This document shows positions 18,090-26,205 of a stretch of DNA of 64,000 nucleotides, in pieces. Source of the stretch: Natronococcus pandeyae (lineage in GTDB: Archaea; Halobacteriota; Halobacteria; Halobacteriales; Natrialbaceae). Numbering within the stretch: the stretch's first letter is position 1; each line of letters starts with the position of its first letter. The notes beneath the pieces are model-generated. The model searched no databases. It worked only from the letters and a program-made list of their open reading frames with translations, and was not told the origin of the DNA. The stretch is from contig NZ_PHNJ01000005.1 in assembly GCF_008122205.1 (NCBI RefSeq), positions 186,001 through 250,000 on the forward strand. The letters are read 5' to 3'. A program made the translations under genes and the position numbers.

Positions 18090-18113
18090 CCTTTCACTGA
18101 AAACGAGGGGTGT
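18090..18113 (+). repeat. Right arm of ORB-like inverted repeat
   Basis: Contains TTTCACTGAAAACGAGGGG in plus orientation, matching the ORB-type consensus at about 17 of 19 positions by eye. The G-tract faces outward. The spacing between arms is 190 bp. No cdc6/orc gene is in the window. Confidence 0.6.
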
Positions 18114-18196
18114 GTCCGTTCTCGAATCCGCTACAGAACGGCTCGTTGTTCGGCCGATAGTAGGTCTCAGCTCGACGCTCATCGCCTCGAGCGCAG

Positions 18197-18448
18197 TTAC
18201 TGTTTTTCGGAGTCGTGATCCTCGTCTTTCGTCACCGTCCCGGCGACCCGTTTCGCGAGCACGGTGGGGACGTTCGATGGGAGGGTGAGTCGTCGCTGGA
18301 TGACGACGAGCCCGATCGCCAGCAGGATGAGAGTTCCGCCGATGATCGTCTCGCCGCGAACCAGCAGGAACTCGAGTCCGGCGAGCGCGGCGGGGAGCGC
18401 GAGCACGAGTATGCCCGCCAGTTTGATCGTATCGATAATCCCGGCCAT
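18197..18448 (-). CDS. Small two-TM membrane protein
   Basis: 83 residues. MAGIIDTIKLAGILVL starts the first TM helix (about 8-28); the second spans about 34-50. A basic stretch (QRRLTLP) and a charged tail rich in D, E and K follow. Haloarchaea have conserved short proteins with this layout and no known function. It is convergent in orientation with the region holding the ORB-like repeat and divergent from riboflavin synthase. Confidence 0.7.
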   Translation of the reverse strand: MAGIIDTIKLAGILVLALPAALAGLEFLLVRGETIIGGTLILLAIGLVVIQRRLTLPSNVPTVLAKRVAGTVTKDEDHDSEKQ

Positions 18449-18550
18449 CGCAGTCGGATACGGCGAGCGCCGTCAAAAGCGCGGCGACTGACGCCGTCGT
18501 CTTCACGGGCACCATCACAGAACTGGGACGCGTCAGGATTCCGGAGCGGT

Positions 18551-18556
18551 TTTATT
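18551..18556 (+). promoter_or_regulatory. TATA-like box of riboflavin synthase
   Basis: TTTATT lies 22-27 nt upstream of the ATG at 18578, typical of a leaderless transcript, and supports that start over a longer in-frame extension. Confidence 0.45.
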
Positions 18557-18577
18557 CGGTGGCTCGCACTTCCACGT

Positions 18578-19180
18578 ATGTTCACGGGAATCGTCGAGGA
18601 GACGGGTGTGATCGACGCTCGGACGCGGACCGAGGACGGCCTCCGACTCCGGATCGGCGCCGACGAGGTCGCGACGGGGCTCGAGCACGGCCAGAGTATC
18701 AGCGTCAGCGGCGTCTGTCTCACGGTCGAGCGCTACGAGGAGGGGGCGTGGTTCGAGGTCTTTCTCGCCTCGGAGACGGTCGAGCGAACCTACCTCGGCG
18801 ATCTCGAGGAGGGCGACGCGGTCAACCTAGAGCGGGCGATGCCCGCCGAGGGTCGGTTCGACGGCCACGTCGTCCAGGGTCACGTCGACGCGGTCGCGAC
18901 GGTTTCGAACATCGAGTCAGTGGAGGAGGACTGGTTCTTCGAGTTCGAACTCCCGCCCGGCTACGAGCGCTACGTCGTCGAGAAGGGATCGATCACGCTC
19001 GACGGGATCAGCCTGACCGTCGCCAACCTCACCGAAAGCGGCCGCGTCACCGTCGCGATCATCCCGACGACCTACGAGCTGACGACCCTCTCGGCAAAGG
19101 AGCCCGGCGATCCGGTCCACCTCGAGGTCGACGTCCTCGCGAAGTACGTCGAGCGACTGCTCGAGGAGCGGTTCGAGTAA
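18578..19180 (+). CDS. ribE: Riboflavin synthase, alpha (bacterial) type
   Basis: 200 residues. It dismutates two 6,7-dimethyl-8-ribityllumazine molecules to riboflavin. Two homologous beta-barrel halves are visible: MFTGIVEETG opens the first, and a second GHVVQGHVDAV-type opening starts near residue 88. Characteristic SVSGVCLTV (about 47-55) and SITLDGISLTVA (about 141-152) motifs occur in the same place in each half. Haloarchaea use this bacterial-type enzyme, unlike many other archaea. It is not next to other rib genes; ribB lies about 7.6 kb downstream. Confidence 0.93.
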   Translation: MFTGIVEETGVIDARTRTEDGLRLRIGADEVATGLEHGQSISVSGVCLTVERYEEGAWFEVFLASETVERTYLGDLEEGDAVNLERAMPAEGRFDGHVVQGHVDAVATVSNIESVEEDWFFEFELPPGYERYVVEKGSITLDGISLTVANLTESGRVTVAIIPTTYELTTLSAKEPGDPVHLEVDVLAKYVERLLEERFE

Positions 19181-19183
19181 GCG

Positions 19184-20197
19184 TTACTGCGAACGTTTCG
19201 GCGGATCGAACTCGGTCAGTTCCGACGTCGGTGGCTCGCCGGTGTCGTCCCGAATGTCCCGGTACGTTCGACGGTAGCGGGCGATCTTTCGGTAGAGGTA
19301 GTAGCCGACCGCGAGGTCGAAGACGATCACGTAGCTCACGAACGCGACGCCGATTCCGATGGGATACAGCGACGCGACGATGCCGGGAACGATCCCGACC
19401 GTGACGTTGTACGTCCCGTGGACGAACGCGGCGATTAGCAGTCCCTTGACGACGAGCGGGCCGGCGTGCTGTCGGTTGAACTTCGCCAGTCCCAGGTAGT
19501 AGCCGGCGATCGCAGAGTAGATGACGTGACCGGGGCCGACGAGCGCTCGCTGGGTGGCGATGTCGGTTGCAGCGGTGAGCGTCCCGACCTGCGCTTCCGC
19601 GACCACGCCGGTGATGTAGATGGTGTTCTCGATCGCGGCGAAGCCGAGGCCGGCGATCGCACCGTAGACGGCGCCGTCGATGACGGCGTCGAACGTGTCG
19701 CTCCGGTAGGCGAAGACGCGAACCGCGAGGATCTTCACCGTCTCTTCGACGGGGCCGACGATCAGGAAGAAGTAGAGGACCGTGCCGATCGCACCGAGCA
19801 GCTGAAACCGCGGTCTCGCGACCGAGTTGACGACGGCTGCGAACGTCGCGAAGAGGATCGCGAGCACGAACGTTGCCACCAGCAACCCCAACGGTTCGTT
19901 CGTCGTAATATCGGTGTACCAGATGAACCCTGCGAGCAGCGCCGCCGGCACGACCGACAGTCCGAAGAAGACGCCGAGCCACGGATCCTCGAGCACGAGC
20001 AGTCCGGGCTGGACGAGCAGGGTGAGCGTGATCGCCAGCGCGACGACGATGATGATCGCCCGCAGCCCCTTCGTGATCCCGTTATAGGTGGCAACCGAGA
20101 GTCGGTCCATCGCCGTACGCGGCTCCCACGTCGAAACGTCGTAGAGGTCGGTCGACTCGTCGCTCGCCCGCTCGACCGGGTCTCGCCTTCGCTTCAT
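19184..20197 (-). CDS. PrsW-type intramembrane metalloprotease
   Basis: 337 residues from the ATG at 20197. Eight or so TM segments are predicted. The family motif EExxK occurs as VEETVKI (E151, E152, K155), a second motif as FAAIENTIY, and conserved histidines in PGHVIYSAIAGYYLG and FVHGTYNV. PrsW-type proteases cleave membrane anti-sigma factors in Bacillus; archaeal members belong to the same CAAX/PrsW superfamily, with unknown substrates. Its end is 4 nt from the convergent ribE stop. Confidence 0.88.
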   Translation of the reverse strand: MKRRRDPVERASDESTDLYDVSTWEPRTAMDRLSVATYNGITKGLRAIIIVVALAITLTLLVQPGLLVLEDPWLGVFFGLSVVPAALLAGFIWYTDITTNEPLGLLVATFVLAILFATFAAVVNSVARPRFQLLGAIGTVLYFFLIVGPVEETVKILAVRVFAYRSDTFDAVIDGAVYGAIAGLGFAAIENTIYITGVVAEAQVGTLTAATDIATQRALVGPGHVIYSAIAGYYLGLAKFNRQHAGPLVVKGLLIAAFVHGTYNVTVGIVPGIVASLYPIGIGVAFVSYVIVFDLAVGYYLYRKIARYRRTYRDIRDDTGEPPTSELTEFDPPKRSQ

Positions 20198-20320
20198 GAC
20201 GGTGCGTACGGGATCCCGTCCGGTAATAGTTCGGTACCACCCCGTCCTAGTATGATATTGAGTCTCATGACTCGTATTAGGAGTGTACTTATGTTCGCTG
20301 ACTCGTGAGAACTGTTCACT

Positions 20321-20503
20321 ATGTACAGCGCAAGTCGCGGTATCCACTACACGGCCCCACCGAGTCCGGCGGACGAGGGGGAAGACGAGCGAACGAACGA
20401 GATCGAATCCGAATCGGAATCCGCGAACGAGTCCGAGCGACCGACCGACGGAGCGTCGGTGACGACATCGGCGGGCGAGACAGGTCTCGCTGCCGACGAC
20501 TAA
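20321..20503 (+). CDS. Possible small acidic Ser/Glu-rich protein
   Basis: 60 residues, MYSASRGIHYTAPPSP followed by a low-complexity acidic stretch (about residues 18-45, mostly E, S, D, N) and a short neutral end. A TACTTATG element 27-34 nt upstream is well placed for a promoter. No homologue is recognised and the composition could arise by chance in haloarchaeal DNA, so it is only a candidate. About 125 bp on its left and 170 bp on its right hold nothing else recognisable. Confidence 0.4.
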   Translation: MYSASRGIHYTAPPSPADEGEDERTNEIESESESANESERPTDGASVTTSAGETGLAADD

Positions 20504-20671
20504 TACTCAGACAGAACTATCTGAAGACCGGTCGCTCGAAGCCGGCCGTCACCGCTGATGACGGCCGGAATTTCGAGACCGACTTCTCACTGACTGCTGT
20601 CCGGCAGTACAACGAGACGTCGACGAACGGGACTCGGAATTCACAAAGGGGTCCCGTGCTAACGCGTCCGT

Positions 20672-21049
20672 ATGCACTTCGACCAGCGTACGCAGCAGGC
20701 GCTTCGTGAGGTCGGCCTCGAGACCGACGACCTCCGTGCCGCCTCGGAGGCGGTCGTCGAGGCCGTCGCCGAAGACGCGGCGGCACTCGAGCAGTTTTTC
20801 GACGACCACGGGACGGTCTATTCGGATATGGATATGGCACACTCGAGCACCGAGTATCCCGAACACAGCGTCGACTACCTCGACGTGACGACCCACGCCG
20901 ACGAGATGCGCGGCTGGCTCCGGTTCGACACCTGGGGCGTCTACGTCGAGGACGGACGAGTTCTTCCGGACGGCTCGGTCGAACTGACGCTCGGTCCGAC
21001 GATCAACGACCGGGTACGGTTCGCTCCCGACCGCGAGACGTTCCGGTGA
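20672..21049 (+). CDS. Conserved haloarchaeal protein upstream of the AU-1-like gene
   Basis: 125 residues, acidic, no membrane segments. It has a helical N-terminal half (RTQQALREVGLETDDLR, then AASEAVVEAVAEDAAALEQF) and a beta-rich second half (DYLDVTTHADEMRGWLRFDT). It lies 43 bp before the AU-1/FAU-1-type gene on the same strand, so co-transcription is likely. Function unknown. Confidence 0.7.
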   Translation: MHFDQRTQQALREVGLETDDLRAASEAVVEAVAEDAAALEQFFDDHGTVYSDMDMAHSSTEYPEHSVDYLDVTTHADEMRGWLRFDTWGVYVEDGRVLPDGSVELTLGPTINDRVRFAPDRETFR

Positions 21050-21092
21050 TCCCCGTGCTCGCAACTGGCTGCAGTTCCACGGAGGGGCCACG

Positions 21093-22523
21093 ATGACGAC
21101 CGCTCGAGTGCGCGGCATCTACACGACGGCGGTGACGCAGTTGCTGAACGACGACGGCCTGGAGGTCGTCCAGGCCTCGCCCCCGATCCGCGAGCGGTTC
21201 GACGTGTCGTTCGCGACCGCGCCGGCGGACGTTTCGATCGAGACGACCCGCGACCGGCAGGGCCTCGAGGTCTCGGGCGACCCCGGCGCGGTCGAGGAGG
21301 CGGTCTCGCGGCTCGAGTCGCTCGCCATCGACACCTTCCGCTGGGAGGCCGACGTCTCGCGCGGCGCGGTGTTCGACGCCGACGTGCTCGAGGCCGAGGG
21401 CGGCGGTGGCGCTGTCGTCGACCTCGGCGAGGGTCGCCGCGGCTACCTCGGCTACGACGACGCCGACGACTACGTCGACAGCGGGAACCGCTACCGCGTT
21501 CAGGTCCGGGAGCCGACGCCGCCGTGGGACGACGACGATCCGCGCGTCGCACCGACGCTCGAGGCTGCAGGCGGACTCTGTACGCTCTCGCGGGATCGAA
21601 ACGGCGTCTCGGCGGACGTCCGCGACGAGCGGGCGGACGAACTCGTCGGGATGACGGATCTCCTCTCGGTCGAGATACCCGATGGCTGGGGACTGCGCTG
21701 GCACCGATCGGCGGCCGACGCGGACCTCGAGGCGATGAAGACCGCACTCGAGGACGCCGTCGACCGGGTTCGGGAACTCGAGGACGCACTCGGTGACACG
21801 CCCGACGAACCCGGAGAGCCGTCCCGGCTGGCGGCGCCCGAACGAACCGTCTGGCTCTGGTTCGGACGCGAGTCGCGGTCCGCGCTGGACGACCGCCGGC
21901 GGGAGGTCGAATCGACGATGCCGGGCCACCATCGGACCAAGGCCGCCGACCGGGCCGCGAGCGCCGCGGTCGACTTCGCGGAGGCAGTCTGTGGATCGGC
22001 CGGCGACGGCTTCGGCGGTGAGTTCCCCTTCGATGCCGTCTCCCGGCAGTTCGGTCCGCTCGAGGGCGACCGCCTCGAGATCGGCCACGGCAAACCCGAC
22101 GGGCGACTCATCTCGCTCGGCTACGGCGACGTGACCGAGTGGGATCCCGAAGGGACGATCACGCTCGAGCGCTCGATGAGCGGCGGCGGCACGTACGACG
22201 CGCTCGGCGTCCCCAAGGAAGCGGGCGACGTCGCGGTCACGAAGTTCCGCGAGGGCCGCTGGTGGTACCCGACGACGTACAGAGACGCAGATGGAGCAGC
22301 GAAAGGGACGTACGTCAACATCTGTACGCCCCTCGAGCTGTTTCCCGACTGCGTTCGGTACGTCGACCTCTACGTCGACGTGATTCGAACGCCCGACGGG
22401 GCCGTCGAGGTCGTCGACCGGGACGAACTCGAGGCTGCTGTCACGGATGGCGTCGTTTCGACGGAACTGGCGGAGAAAGCCCGAAGCGTTGCCGAGGCCG
22501 TCGAGCGAGCGCTTTCGAAGTGA
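21093..22523 (+). CDS. fau-1: AU-1/FAU-1-type RNA-binding protein (RNase E/G-like S1 + DUF402)
   Basis: 476 residues. The N-terminal part (about 60-160) contains an S1-like region typical of RNase E/G N-termini (AVFDADVLEAEGGGGAVVDL, then GYLGYDD). The C-terminal DUF402 domain (about 310-470) has WDPEGTITLERSMSGGG, KFREGRWWYPTTY and TPLELFPDCVRYVDLYVDVI. FAU-1 from Pyrococcus binds AU-rich RNA and was reported to have ribonuclease activity in rRNA processing. The architecture matches; activity here is inferred. Confidence 0.85.
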   Translation: MTTARVRGIYTTAVTQLLNDDGLEVVQASPPIRERFDVSFATAPADVSIETTRDRQGLEVSGDPGAVEEAVSRLESLAIDTFRWEADVSRGAVFDADVLEAEGGGGAVVDLGEGRRGYLGYDDADDYVDSGNRYRVQVREPTPPWDDDDPRVAPTLEAAGGLCTLSRDRNGVSADVRDERADELVGMTDLLSVEIPDGWGLRWHRSAADADLEAMKTALEDAVDRVRELEDALGDTPDEPGEPSRLAAPERTVWLWFGRESRSALDDRRREVESTMPGHHRTKAADRAASAAVDFAEAVCGSAGDGFGGEFPFDAVSRQFGPLEGDRLEIGHGKPDGRLISLGYGDVTEWDPEGTITLERSMSGGGTYDALGVPKEAGDVAVTKFREGRWWYPTTYRDADGAAKGTYVNICTPLELFPDCVRYVDLYVDVIRTPDGAVEVVDRDELEAAVTDGVVSTELAEKARSVAEAVERALSK

Positions 22524-22563
22524 GATTCGTCTTGGAAGTTTTGGCAACTGAGGATCTGCAGGC

Positions 22564-22635
22564 GAAGATGGTTCAGCGGACGAAGACGGTTTAGCAGACG
22601 AAGACGGTTTAGCAGACGAAGACGACGTCAGCAGG
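22564..22635 (+). repeat. Tandem 18-bp repeat, four units
   Basis: Four units of 18 bp; the second and third are identical (GAAGACGGTTTAGCAGAC), the first has three differences and the last is half divergent. The unit length is a multiple of three, and one frame would encode an acidic ED-G-x-A-D peptide repeat, but no start codon opens that frame. It sits between the convergent AU-1-like and Nudix genes. Confidence 0.75.
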
Positions 22636-22646
22636 CGACGAAGGCG

Positions 22647-23117
22647 TCAATCCGAGGCCGTCGTGAGTTCTCCGCCGCTGTCACCGGCCAGATCCAGCTG
22701 TGGGAGCAGGTGGACGTAATCGTCGAGGTCGAGCGCGAACTCGCCGGCAGTCGACGGGTTGACCCAGTACAGGTCGAACTCTGCACCGTGTTCCTCCCCG
22801 CCATCAGTAACGGTGTGGGTCCACTGGTCGCGTGGCTCGTGGACTCTCGAGTGGAAGAAGTGGCGTACGTAGCGCTTGGGTGGTGACTGTCGGCGGGTCC
22901 AGACGTCGGTCGACAGGTGACGAGTCGCGTTGAGCGTCCCGAGGCCGCTCTCCTCGATGACTTCCCTGAACAGCGCCTCGCGAGGCGTCTCTCCCGATTC
23001 GAGCGTTCCTTTCGGAATCTGCAATCCGTCGTGTCCCGGCCCCTCGAACACCAGTAATTCGCCCGTTCTGCGAGTGATGTAGGCACACGCTTTCTGAACG
23101 TACGTGATTTCAGTCAT
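22647..23117 (-). CDS. Nudix hydrolase
   Basis: 156 residues from the ATG at 23117. The Nudix box is GTLESGETPREALFREVIEE followed by SGL, complete with the REVIEE glutamates that bind metal. MTEITYVQKACAYITRRTGEL is a typical opening for small house-cleaning Nudix proteins. It hydrolyses a nucleoside diphosphate linked to another moiety; the substrate is not deducible. Single gene. Confidence 0.88.
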   Translation of the reverse strand: MTEITYVQKACAYITRRTGELLVFEGPGHDGLQIPKGTLESGETPREALFREVIEESGLGTLNATRHLSTDVWTRRQSPPKRYVRHFFHSRVHEPRDQWTHTVTDGGEEHGAEFDLYWVNPSTAGEFALDLDDYVHLLPQLDLAGDSGGELTTASD

Positions 23118-23278
23118 AGTGACAAGGAGCACAACGACCGGGGTGAAAAGTGTGTCTTCAAGGGGATTAAGTGGGACTAAGGGAATTCGTTTTCGAAACT
23201 GCCAGAATCAGTAGAAATTCGAGCACAGTTGGGTGAAACAGCAGTCGAACGGTCGGTCGTCAGGAAATTCGCCGAGCG

Positions 23279-24367
23279 TCAGTCGGCTGCGAGCTTGTCG
23301 AGCCCCGCCGACTCGATGTCCTCGCCGTCGACGGACGAGCGCAGCGAATCCATCCCGTCGTCGCGGTTGATGTCGAAATCGTTCGCGTAGAGTTCGGCGA
23401 CGCGGTCGAACTCCTCGTCGGAGAGTTTGGGCACGTCGCTCGCGGCGGCCCACTCGTCGATGTCGGCTTTCGTGCGGAACGTCGGCGTGACCGACGCGAC
23501 GGCGTCGTGGCTGAGCAGCCACGCGAGCGAGGCCTGCCCCATCGTTCGCTCTCCCGACCCGCTCGAGCCGTCGACGGACCGTGGCTCCGCGCGCTCGAGG
23601 AAGCGCAACTTCTCGAGTTTCTCCCAGCCGGTCTCGTACCACTCGTCGGGCCGGAAGCCGCGGTGGTCGCCCTCGCCGAGTTCGGTCTCGGGCGTGACCT
23701 GCTCGTTCAAGATGCCCGAGGAGTGGGGGACGCGGGGGATCAGGCTGGTCGACGAGCCGGTCTCCTCGATCGTCTCGAGGAAGTGGTTGCCGACCTCCTG
23801 TTCGAGCACGTTCCAGACCAGCTGTACGGAGTCGAACTCCTCCTCGATCGCCAGGTCGCCCTCCGCGAGCCAGCCGATCGACGGGCCGAGCGCGAGTCCG
23901 GTCGCCTCGATCGTTCCCTCCTCCTCGAGTTCGTCGAGGAGTTCGAGCACGTCGGGCGTGATCTCCTCGACGTTCGCGTTGTGTAGTTGCAGGACGTCGA
24001 TCGAGTCCATCCCGAGACGCTCGAGGCTCTTTTCGACGGCCTCCCGGAGGTACTCCGGATCCATCTCCTTGGGCAGTTCGCCGTGGCCGGCCTGGGGATT
24101 GTTGTAGAAGTCGTAGCCGACCTTGGTCGCGACGGTGACCTCGTCGCGGACCTCGGCGAGTGCCTGTCCGATCAGCTCCTCGCTCCGGCCGTGGCCGTAG
24201 ACGTCACCCGTGTCGAAGTACGTAATCTCCTGGTCGACGGCGTACTGGACCATCTCGATGGCGTCGTCCTCCGAGCGGTCGCCCCACCAGTCGGTACCGA
24301 CGACCCACGCGCCGAAGCCGATCTCGCTGATCTCGAGCCCGGAGTCGCCCAGTTCCCGGTAGTGCAT
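23279..24367 (-). CDS. Aldo/keto reductase
   Basis: 362 residues, slightly long. The (beta/alpha)8 AKR fold is shown by the opening YRELGDSGLEISEIGFGAW. Catalytic residues are the Asp and Tyr of FDTGDVYGHGRSEELIG (D52, Y57), Lys in VATKVGYD and His in DVLQLHN. The NADP-binding end TPTFRTKADIDEWAAAS differs somewhat from the usual IPG motif. The C-terminal 60 residues are an acidic extension common in haloarchaeal members. NADP-dependent carbonyl reduction is expected; substrate unknown. Confidence 0.88.
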   Translation of the reverse strand: MHYRELGDSGLEISEIGFGAWVVGTDWWGDRSEDDAIEMVQYAVDQEITYFDTGDVYGHGRSEELIGQALAEVRDEVTVATKVGYDFYNNPQAGHGELPKEMDPEYLREAVEKSLERLGMDSIDVLQLHNANVEEITPDVLELLDELEEEGTIEATGLALGPSIGWLAEGDLAIEEEFDSVQLVWNVLEQEVGNHFLETIEETGSSTSLIPRVPHSSGILNEQVTPETELGEGDHRGFRPDEWYETGWEKLEKLRFLERAEPRSVDGSSGSGERTMGQASLAWLLSHDAVASVTPTFRTKADIDEWAAASDVPKLSDEEFDRVAELYANDFDINRDDGMDSLRSSVDGEDIESAGLDKLAAD

Positions 24368-24759
24368 GTCTGCGGGTTGGAAGCGAAGATACTTAGCGGG
24401 TACGGAAGTTCCCAGCCGGTTGGATCGGGGCCAGTTTCTCCAGAATACGAGAGCAGTCGCTCGCTGAATACAGCGCGCGGATTTCGCAACCAGTTGCGAC
24501 TGATCTTCGAGCGATCAGCATCTGGTCGGGTGGTGGGGAATATCACCTCGAAACGCGATCCGGGAAGCGAAGACCGCCCCCATTTGCAACGAGTGATAGT
24601 TTCCACCGTCTGCACAGACGTCAGTAGCTGCCGGAGTGGCACTAGATAGCTACCTCACACTCGTCGTTGTAGATCCCATCGCGCTCGGCGACACGATGGT
24701 ATCCGTGTTGCCGAGAGTCCATAGCCGTTCTTCGGAGGAGAGAACGAGAGAGAAAAACC
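24368..24759. other. Intergenic region, no gene recognised
   Basis: 392 bp between two divergent genes, with moderate GC. I see no repeat or RNA gene. The right end has an SD-like GGAGGAG (24733-24739) about 20 nt before the flavin oxidoreductase ATG, further than typical. Confidence 0.5.
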
Positions 24760-26148
24760 ATGGCAACAGCATCAACAGGCGATGACGCGGAGATCGAGCG
24801 ATTCGAGGGCTCACTCCGAGGCGAACTGATCCAATCCGACGACCCGGAGTTCGACGACGCGAGCGCGATCTACAACGCGATGATCGACAGGCACCCGCGA
24901 CTGATCGCCCGGTGTGCCAACGTCGCAGACGTACTCGCAGCGGTGACGTTCGGACGTGAACACGATCTGGAAACGGCGATCCGCAGCGGCGGACACAACG
25001 GTGCCGGGCTGGGAACGGTCGACGACGGCCTGGTCATCGACCTGTCGGATATGACCGGTATCCGCGTGGATCCCGACGCAGAGACGGTCCACGTCGAGGC
25101 TGGATGCACGTGGGGCGACGTGGATCACGCTACCCACGCCTTCGGGCTGGCGACGGTCAGCGGGGTCGTCTCGACGACCGGCGTCGGCGGGCTGACCCTC
25201 GGCGGCGGGCACGGCTATCTGACCCGCAAGCACGGGCTGGCCATCGATAATCTGGTGAGCGCAGACGTCGTGCTGGCCGACGGCCGACTGGTTCGCGCGA
25301 GCAAGGACGAAAACCCGGACCTCTTTTGGGCGCTGCGCGGCGGTGGCGGCAACTTCGGCGTGGTCACGTCGTTCGAGTTCCAGTTACATCCCGTCGAGAC
25401 GGTCGTCGCCGGGCCGCTGTTCTGGCGGATCGACGAACTCGAGGACACGATGCGCTGGTATCGAGAGTGGCTCCCGGAGGCACCCGAGGACGTTTACGCG
25501 TTCTATCTCACGGCCGAGGTCCCGGGCGACCCCTTCCCCGAGGAGCTCCACGGCGAGCAGGTCTGTGGGCTCATGTGGTGCTATCTGGGTCCGGAAGACG
25601 AGGCGGAGGATGTGATTCAACCAGCCCGCGACGTCGCCGAGCCGCTCTTCGAACACGTCGGACCGATGCCCTATCCGGCGCTCCAGAGCATGTTCGACGA
25701 TCTCTATCCGCCGGGTGACCAGTGGTACTGGAAGGGTGACTTCGTGAGCGAACTGACCGACGCTGCCATCGCCGAACACCAGCGCTTTGCCGAGGTGCCG
25801 ACGCCACAGTCGACGATGCACCTCTACCCCGTCGACGGTGCTGTCGACCGCGTGGACGAGGACGAAACCGCCTGGGTGCACCGCGATGCTACCTGGTCGA
25901 TGGTCATCGCCGGTGTCGATCGGGATCCGTCCAACAGCGACCTGATCGCCGACTGGGCCCGCGACTACTGGAAGGCCGTCCATCCGCACACGGCCGGGGG
26001 CTCGTACGTCAACTTCATGATGGAAGAAGGGCAGGACCGGATTCGCGCTTCCTACGGCGACAACTACGCGCGGTTACAGGAAGTGAAGGCGACCTACGAT
26101 CCTGACAACTTCTTCCGTGTGAACCAGAACATCGAGCCGGCACCATGA
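24760..26148 (+). CDS. BBE-type FAD-linked oxidoreductase
   Basis: 462 residues. The FAD_binding_4 domain shows RSGGHN (His79, the residue that links covalently to FAD in this family), GTVDDGLVIDLSDM and GVGGLTLGGGHGYLTRKHGL. The C-terminal BBE domain has SYGDNYARLQEVKATYDPDN, then FFRVNQNI. The second covalent attachment Cys of berberine-bridge-type enzymes is absent: the aligned segment is SGVVSTTGVGG. So at most a single covalent bond through His79 is likely. The gene lies 57 bp upstream of ribB on the same strand. Confidence 0.88.
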   Translation: MATASTGDDAEIERFEGSLRGELIQSDDPEFDDASAIYNAMIDRHPRLIARCANVADVLAAVTFGREHDLETAIRSGGHNGAGLGTVDDGLVIDLSDMTGIRVDPDAETVHVEAGCTWGDVDHATHAFGLATVSGVVSTTGVGGLTLGGGHGYLTRKHGLAIDNLVSADVVLADGRLVRASKDENPDLFWALRGGGGNFGVVTSFEFQLHPVETVVAGPLFWRIDELEDTMRWYREWLPEAPEDVYAFYLTAEVPGDPFPEELHGEQVCGLMWCYLGPEDEAEDVIQPARDVAEPLFEHVGPMPYPALQSMFDDLYPPGDQWYWKGDFVSELTDAAIAEHQRFAEVPTPQSTMHLYPVDGAVDRVDEDETAWVHRDATWSMVIAGVDRDPSNSDLIADWARDYWKAVHPHTAGGSYVNFMMEEGQDRIRASYGDNYARLQEVKATYDPDNFFRVNQNIEPAP

Positions 26149-26205
26149 GTCTCTTCAGGAGGAGCCGAGCCGCCGCCTTCTCCGGGGACGGACAGAGACA
26201 CAGCC

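Larger units (their letters stand above)
17672..18196. other. Intergenic region holding a long inverted repeat
   Basis: 525 bp without a credible gene. Small ORFs on both strands cross it but show no family features, and they include the repeat arms. The defining feature is a perfect 24-bp inverted repeat at 17876-17899 and 18090-18113. The sequence between the arms contains a relatively AT-rich patch (CTATATAAGC and CTTGTTTATCGATTT around 18041-18070). Confidence 0.6.

Noticed and set aside
17831-18097. 88-codon minus-strand ORF across the ORB-like repeat
   Set aside because: Its sequence includes the repeat arm and shows no family feature; the inverted repeat explains the conservation better.
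24400-24660. Minus-strand reading ending like a histidine kinase (LPGSRFEVIFPTTR)
   Set aside because: The similarity covers only about 12 residues, with no ATPase boxes upstream, so it was not called a kinase remnant.
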